From NCBI RefSeq assembly GCF_014596085.1, contig NZ_JACCJY010000013.1, positions 124,001-188,000 on the forward strand: a stretch of DNA of 64,000 nucleotides. The letters run 5' to 3'. The DNA is from Azospirillum tabaci. Its GTDB lineage: Bacteria > Pseudomonadota > Alphaproteobacteria > Azospirillales > Azospirillaceae. Made by a program: the position numbers and the translations under genes. Below are positions 59,301-64,000 of this stretch, piece after piece. Each line of letters starts with the position of its first letter. Within the stretch, counting starts at the first letter, position 1. Below the pieces are notes generated by a model. The model made no database searches. It was given only the letters and a program-made list of their open reading frames with translations, and was not told where the DNA came from.

Positions 59301-59744
59301 ATGAGCTATTTCCAGCAGGACCGCACCGTCGTCATCGACGGCGCGCCGCTCTCGCTCGACCTGACCAAGGGCGACCCGCTCGCCAGGGCGGTGCTCATGT
59401 CCCTGTTCACCTGGGGGCGGGCCAAGCCCGGCGACGTGCTGCCGGCTGACCAGAAAATGGGATGGTGGGGGGACACCTTCCCAACGGTGACCGGCGACCG
59501 CATCGGGTCCAGGCTCTGGTTGCTGAGCCGCGAGAAGCTGACGCAGGAGACGGTCAATCGCGCCCGCGAGTATGCCAAGGAGGCCCTTGCATGGCTGGTC
59601 GCCGACGGCGTGGCGCAGCGCGTCGAGGTGACCGCAGACCGGCGCGGACCCGATGGCCTGTCGCTGATCTGCCGCATCTGGCGGCGGGACGGGACCCCCA
59701 CCGACATCCGTTTCGACAACGCCTGGGAGGCGATCAATGGCTGA
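59301..59744 (+). CDS. Baseplate protein GP46 family
   Basis: A 147-residue protein: LARAVLMSLFTWGRAKPGD, WWGDTFPTVTGDRIGSRLWLL and REYAKEALAWLVADGVA are the GP46 family signature (Mu gp46). It forms the wedge with gp47. Eight-base overlap with the next gene. Confidence 0.92.
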   Translation: MSYFQQDRTVVIDGAPLSLDLTKGDPLARAVLMSLFTWGRAKPGDVLPADQKMGWWGDTFPTVTGDRIGSRLWLLSREKLTQETVNRAREYAKEALAWLVADGVAQRVEVTADRRGPDGLSLICRIWRRDGTPTDIRFDNAWEAING

Positions 59745-60792
59745 CACCGGTTACACCAGGCCAACGCTGTCCGAGCTGATCGAGCAGGTTCGAGCCGACG
59801 TCCTGGCGCGCCTTGGGGTGGACGAGGTGCTGCGCCGCGCAGACGGCGAGGTGCAGGCGCGCGTTCAGGCGGGGGCATTGCACAGCGTGTACGGCTTCAT
59901 CGATTTCCTGGCGGCGCAGATCCTGCCGGACACGGCGGCTACGGCCTATCTGGATCGGCACGCCTCGCTCTGGGGTGTCGCGCGCAAGGCGGCAACCGCG
60001 GCCACCGGAACCGTGACCATCACGGCCAGCAATGGCGTGACCATCGCCGCCGGGACGGTGATGCAGCGCGCGGGCGTCGGGGATTACACGGTGACCGCCA
60101 ACGCGACCGCTACCGGCGGAACGGCGACCGTCGCTGTCGCCGCGGCCACTGCCGGAGCGGCCGGGAACCTGCCGGCCGGGGCGCTTCTCACGCTGGCAAG
60201 TCCCATCGCCGGGGCGCAGTCAACGGCGGTGGTCGCGGCCATCGGTGGCGGCGCCGACATCGAAGCCGACGACGCCTTGCGGGCGCGCCTGATCGCGCGC
60301 ATCCAGGAGCCCCCGCACGGCGGCAACGCGGCGGATTATGAAGCCTGGGCTCTGGAAGTCGCTGGAGTAACCCGCGCCTGGGTCTATCCTTTCCACACGG
60401 GGATCGGGTCGGTCGGGGTCACCTTTGTGTGCGACGGGCGCGCGGACATCATCCCCGCCGTCGGCGATGTTGCGCTGGTGCAGACCCACATCGACGCCCT
60501 GCGGCCGGTCACCGCCGCAGTCACGGTCTTCGCGCCGGTGGCCGATCCTCTGGCTCTGTCGATCCGTCTCACCCCGGATGGAGCGGCAACCCGCGCCGCG
60601 GTTGAAGCGGAACTGCGCGACTTCCTGTCGCGCGAAGCCGAGCCCGGAGGGACGCTGTACCTGTCCCGTCTGCGCGAGGCGATCTCGTTGGCGACCGGTG
60701 AATACCGGCATGACCTTGTGTCGCCGACAGATGACGTGGTGTCGCCGGCCGGGCACATCGCGACGCTGGGGGCGATCACATGGCTGTCGTGA
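59737..60792 (+). CDS. Baseplate J-like protein (Mu gp47)
   Basis: A 351-residue baseplate wedge protein: LPDTAATAYLDRHASLWGVAR, AGAAGNLPAGALLTLASPIAG and EPPHGGNAADYEAWALEV are the Baseplate_J pattern. Full length, with a 13-base overlap with the next gene. Confidence 0.93.
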   Translation: MADTGYTRPTLSELIEQVRADVLARLGVDEVLRRADGEVQARVQAGALHSVYGFIDFLAAQILPDTAATAYLDRHASLWGVARKAATAATGTVTITASNGVTIAAGTVMQRAGVGDYTVTANATATGGTATVAVAAATAGAAGNLPAGALLTLASPIAGAQSTAVVAAIGGGADIEADDALRARLIARIQEPPHGGNAADYEAWALEVAGVTRAWVYPFHTGIGSVGVTFVCDGRADIIPAVGDVALVQTHIDALRPVTAAVTVFAPVADPLALSIRLTPDGAATRAAVEAELRDFLSREAEPGGTLYLSRLREAISLATGEYRHDLVSPTDDVVSPAGHIATLGAITWLS

Positions 60793-61469
60793 GCGCAGCA
60801 TCGGGCGATGACTACTACGGGCTGCTTCTGGGCCTGCGCCCAACCGGTCCGGCGTGGCCGTCGGATGATCCCTTGCTCCAGGCCATCGCCGACGGGCTGG
60901 CGCGCGTCCACAACCGGGCGCTGGGCCTGCTCGATGAAGCAGACTCGCGGACCACGCTGGAAATGCTGCCGGCCTGGGAGCGCAACGCCGGTCTGCCGGA
61001 CGCCTGCACCGGCCCGGCGGTCGGTCTGGCCGAGCGGCGCCGACGGCTTGCCGCGCAGATCACGGCGCGGGGCGGGCAAAGCCGGGCGTTCTTCATCGGG
61101 CTGGCCGCCAGCATGGGGTATCCCGGCTGCACGATCACCGAGTTCGCGGCTTTCACCTGCGGATCGGCCTGCAGCGCGGCGCTGAACACGGCCGATGTGG
61201 GATGGCCGCACGCATGGCGCCTGAACGTGCCGGTGAGGGCTGGGGCTTACACGTTCACCGCGACCAGCGGGTGCGACGAGGCGCTGCGCGCATGGGGATC
61301 GGCGGTGCTGGAGTGCGTCGTCCGCCGGGCGGCGCCGGCGCATACGGTGGCGCTGTTCGGCTACCTACCCGACGAAGATTGGCTGCGCGACGGCGGCGCG
61401 GCGGAAGACTGGGGCACGCTGGACCTGATCGGCGGCCCCGAGGCAACTGAAGACTGGGGCTCGTTCTAA
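60780..61469 (+). CDS. DUF2313/YmfQ tail protein (Mu gp48, gpI-like)
   Basis: A 229-residue protein that links baseplate and fibre: LLLGLRPTGPAWPSDDPLLQA, LLDEADSRTTLEMLPAWERNAGLP and RRRRLAAQ-type segment fit YmfQ/gp48. The C-terminal 40 residues carry two repeats ending EDWG(T/S). Confidence 0.9.
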   Translation: MAVVSAASGDDYYGLLLGLRPTGPAWPSDDPLLQAIADGLARVHNRALGLLDEADSRTTLEMLPAWERNAGLPDACTGPAVGLAERRRRLAAQITARGGQSRAFFIGLAASMGYPGCTITEFAAFTCGSACSAALNTADVGWPHAWRLNVPVRAGAYTFTATSGCDEALRAWGSAVLECVVRRAAPAHTVALFGYLPDEDWLRDGGAAEDWGTLDLIGGPEATEDWGSF

Positions 61470-61486
61470 GCCCAAGGAGCATCCGC

Positions 61487-63892
61487 ATGACCGAAGACCT
61501 GAAGCGGGTCGCCCTCCTGGGCGGCCCGACGAGCCAGCTTGCGTCCGTCGTGGGGCTGGATCGTGAACTGATCATCGACACGGACAAAAAAACCCTGACC
61601 GTCCACGATGGCGAGACGCCCGGCGGCTTCCCGCTGCTGCGGGAGGATGGTCCTGGCGACGCAGTGACGGTGCGGGGGCGCACGCTCGACGACAGGGCCG
61701 GGGAGGTCGCCAACGTTCTCGATTTCGGAGCGGTGGGTGACGGCGAAACGGATGACGCTCCCGCCTTCCAGCAGGCCATCGACCATCTCGTTGAGCGCGG
61801 CGGCGGCGTTCTGCGGGTCCCGGCCGGTGGTTACTACAGGCTGGAGGACGATCTGACCTGTGCTGACGTCCCGCTTGCCATTGAGGCGGATGGCTCGTCG
61901 GTTGCGCAGCTTCTCATCGTGCACAGCGGTCACGGCCTTCACTATACCGCCACCACGACCAACGTGGTTCAGAGTGGCCCAGGGGCGGGCCGCCTGAAGT
62001 CATTGCGCCTAACCAACGTGTCCTTCGTCTGCTCCGCGTCGACCGCTCTTGCCGCGGTGCGTGGCGAGTGGCCGGCGGAAACGAGCGCTCTGCCGCTGTT
62101 CACGGCGCAGAACGTGCTGGTCGGCCATGTCCCGCTGACGGGCGGCCTGTCCCATGGCCTGTGGCTGACCAACGCCTCCGGCACGGTCATGAACAACGTG
62201 CGCGTGCTCGGGTCTGCTCAGGCGGTGGCGCCGACGCAGGCCGACTGCTGGACGATGCGCTACGGCATCCTGCTGGACAGCTCGGGCAACGTCGCCAAGC
62301 TCGGCCACTACTGGAATGGGGTGCGCGTCTCCTACGCGAATTGGGGGACGTGGGTCGATGGCTGGTATGAGGGCATCTACGCAACCAACTGCGAGTTGGG
62401 GCCAAACACCGCCGGCTTGCGGCTGACCAACGGGGCCAGCCCCAACACGATCCTCGCCGCCCACTTCGCGAACCTGCACGTTGACGTCCGCGCTAACGGC
62501 GTTGAGATCAACGGCGCGCAGGATGTGAAGTTCGCCAACCTTGAGGTGCTGCGCAACACGTCCGGCTTCGACTTCGACGGCAGCGGCGTTTCGGCAACGG
62601 ACGTCCAGCACCTTGGGATTTCCGGCGGGTGGATCAACTGCTCAAGCCCATCTGGTGTCGAAGAAAACGGGATCATCGTCGCCGGAACCAGCCTGTCACC
62701 GAAGGTCTCGGGCGTTTCGATCATCGGGGCCAAGACGGCAGGTGTCGCGTTCAGCGGCGTGGTCTCGTCGGGGTCGTTCGATGGGCACGTTCAGGACTGC
62801 GGGACGTCGGTCATCCTCGGCCCGAGTGCGTCCGGGAACCGCTTCTCCTTCAGCGAGGCCAACAGCGGCGCGGCGAGCGACAGCGGCGCGGACAACCGTG
62901 TCAACCTCACGGGCTATGCCCTGGGCAACCAAGCGCCCATCGCCGGGGTCAAGATGCAGGTGGACAACCTGCTGGAGGCTGGAAGCCAGAAAGTCGAGGA
63001 CATCGCTGGCATCTGGTCGGGCATAACCTATGCCCACACCGCGGCAAGCCGGACCTTCGACAGCACGACGGCGGGCGGGACCACGGCAGGAAGCCCCGTC
63101 GCCACGACGTTCACCTACGCGGTCAACGACGGTTGTCCGGCGGATGTGGTGGCCGGGATCGATGTGGCGATTGCGAAGGCGTCCAACAGCACGGTCTTTG
63201 GCCGCAACATCATCGCGGGCAACGTCTCGGGCACGACGAACACGAAGATCGTCGGCCTGGAAGTTGACGTTCAGCCGACCACGGGGACGACGGTCAACAG
63301 CGGGACCGGAGGCGTCTACATCAACGCCTTCAACCTCCCCGGTCTCGGGCCGGCACTCCAGGTCGGCGGGGTCGGCGGCGGGTCCTTCACCAACGGCATC
63401 GTGTTGGGCGGCGGCGTCTCCGGGGCCGGATTTTCCGGGGCGTCGGGGGCCTCGATGACGTCGCTCATCAACAGCGGCGGGGCGACGTACAGCGCCGCGG
63501 CCATCGTGTTGAGCAACGGGCACAAGCTGCGGCTCTCCGGGACCGGGTCGGCGCACGCCTATTCGTACACGGACGGGTCCAACAACCGCCGCGAAGTCCT
63601 CGGCGGCGGCGGCTTCATCTGGCGCAACAACGCGGATACCGTCTCGCTGGTGTCCATCGACAGCGGCGGGAACCTCAACCTGGAGGCGGGGGGAGAGCTG
63701 CGCAGCGGCGGGACCTCAGTCGTGGACCCTAACCGCTTGATCTGCCTTCGCTCGTACACGGTGGCGACCCTTCCCAGCGCCAGCGTGGCGGGGAAGGAAA
63801 TCTACGTCTCAAACGAGAGTGGCGGGGCTGTCCCGGCCTTCGCGGACGGCACCAACTGGCGGCGCGTCACGGACCGCGCCGTCGTTTCTTAA
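61487..63892 (+). CDS. Tailspike/tail fibre with pectate-lyase-type beta-helix
   Basis: An 801-residue receptor-binding protein. Residues 1-60 contain a fibre-attachment-like repeat (RELIIDTDKKTLTVHDGETP) found in many phage fibres. From about 78 a Pectate_lyase_3 start (VLDFGAVGDGETDDAPAFQQA) opens a right-handed beta-helix of some 350 residues; the rest is Gly/Ser/Thr-rich and fibre-like. It probably binds and may cleave host surface polysaccharide. No chaperone-type autocleavage domain is visible. Confidence 0.82.
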   Translation: MTEDLKRVALLGGPTSQLASVVGLDRELIIDTDKKTLTVHDGETPGGFPLLREDGPGDAVTVRGRTLDDRAGEVANVLDFGAVGDGETDDAPAFQQAIDHLVERGGGVLRVPAGGYYRLEDDLTCADVPLAIEADGSSVAQLLIVHSGHGLHYTATTTNVVQSGPGAGRLKSLRLTNVSFVCSASTALAAVRGEWPAETSALPLFTAQNVLVGHVPLTGGLSHGLWLTNASGTVMNNVRVLGSAQAVAPTQADCWTMRYGILLDSSGNVAKLGHYWNGVRVSYANWGTWVDGWYEGIYATNCELGPNTAGLRLTNGASPNTILAAHFANLHVDVRANGVEINGAQDVKFANLEVLRNTSGFDFDGSGVSATDVQHLGISGGWINCSSPSGVEENGIIVAGTSLSPKVSGVSIIGAKTAGVAFSGVVSSGSFDGHVQDCGTSVILGPSASGNRFSFSEANSGAASDSGADNRVNLTGYALGNQAPIAGVKMQVDNLLEAGSQKVEDIAGIWSGITYAHTAASRTFDSTTAGGTTAGSPVATTFTYAVNDGCPADVVAGIDVAIAKASNSTVFGRNIIAGNVSGTTNTKIVGLEVDVQPTTGTTVNSGTGGVYINAFNLPGLGPALQVGGVGGGSFTNGIVLGGGVSGAGFSGASGASMTSLINSGGATYSAAAIVLSNGHKLRLSGTGSAHAYSYTDGSNNRREVLGGGGFIWRNNADTVSLVSIDSGGNLNLEAGGELRSGGTSVVDPNRLICLRSYTVATLPSASVAGKEIYVSNESGGAVPAFADGTNWRRVTDRAVVS

Positions 63893-63902
63893 GAGGATCG
63901 AA

Positions 63903-64000
63903 ATGCAGACGACCAAGCACCCCTACGAACTACTGATCCGGTGGGACCAAGCGGGCCGTCTGGCCGGCGCACACGTCCAGTACCGCTACATCACGATCGA
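63903..64000 (+). CDS. Start of a gene after the tailspike (partial)
   Basis: Thirty-two residues are visible before the window ends (MQTTKHPYELLIRWDQAGRL). AGAGGA precedes the ATG. The position suggests a fibre-associated protein; nothing more can be said. Confidence 0.6.
   Translation, partial: MQTTKHPYELLIRWDQAGRLAGAHVQYRYITI

Larger units (their letters stand above)
22579..64000. mobile_element. Prophage: tyrosine integrase, lambda-like control, HK97-type head, Mu-type contractile tail (right end not in window)
   Basis: From the tRNA onward all recognisable genes are phage genes: integrase, ERF, cI/cro pair, replication initiators, HNH-TerS-TerL, portal, protease, capsid, sheath, tube, tape measure, baseplate and tailspike. 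At least 41.4 kb is present. Structural genes show no disruption, so the element may be functional. Holin, endolysin and attR are not seen and should lie to the right. There is no transposase despite the Mu-like tail, so it is an integrating, not transposing, phage. Confidence 0.93.

Noticed and set aside
22579..64000. Classification as a transposable Mu-like phage
   Set aside because: The tail genes are Mu-type, but there is no transposase or target-immunity ATPase, and an intact tyrosine integrase faces a tRNA.
1..64000. CRISPR arrays and rRNA genes
   Set aside because: No regularly spaced direct repeats and no rRNA-like sequence were seen on either strand.

Overview
The window is high-GC DNA from an alphaproteobacterium. 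Gene content (GlnE, YhdP-like AsmA protein, Isc genes with an N-terminally zinc-fingered HscB, GT61 enzyme), dense ATGA/TGATG gene overlaps and GC-rich third codon positions suggest the Azospirillum/Rhodospirillales group. That placement is inferred from protein style, not from a search.

Region 1 (1-22.5 kb) is ordinary chromosome. It holds a lytic transglycosylase, an orphan Cys-His-Asp protein, an FAD-linked 2-hydroxyacid dehydrogenase, TsaC/Sua5, an orphan ParA, a GT61 glycosyltransferase, Bcp overlapping GlnE, a 1210-aa AsmA/YhdP-like envelope protein, TyrS, AnmK, an alpha/beta hydrolase with a tiny lipoprotein, and then a sulfur and iron-sulfur block: CysE, IscR, cysteine desulfurase, HscB, ferredoxin, MnmA. 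CysE makes the cysteine precursor, the desulfurase mobilises sulfur, and HscB, Fdx and MnmA use it. IscU, IscA and HscA are not in this cluster, and the HscB J-domain has lost its HPD triad. GC-rich inverted repeats lie between some genes.

Region 2 (22.5-64 kb, continuing past the right edge) is a prophage integrated at the 3' end of an elongator tRNA-Met gene (22504-22578). A tyrosine integrase faces the tRNA. A leftward early operon (33.2 to 22.7 kb) carries recombination genes (ERF annealase, Ref/DUF968-like nuclease), an ASCH-like protein, a PP-loop PAPS-reductase-like enzyme and many small unknowns. It starts at a promoter whose spacer contains a 15-bp palindrome. The same palindrome in the same promoter position lies before cro, so one short repressor (36186-35779) probably controls both arms. 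Between the two arms (33.4-35.7 kb) is an accessory segment of lower GC with four unknown proteins, a CRP-like palindrome and a candidate structured RNA on the minus strand.

The rightward arm runs from cro through a GapR-like DNA-binding protein and DUF1064 nuclease, overlapping replication genes, a HigBA-type toxin-antitoxin module, an HNH endonuclease, an HK97-type head module (TerS, TerL, portal, protease, capsid, connectors) and a Mu-type contractile tail (sheath, tube, frameshifted chaperone, tape measure, baseplate genes, tailspike). A minus-strand gene for a secreted protein with low GC sits inside the tail module as a moron. Lysis genes and attR are not in the window.
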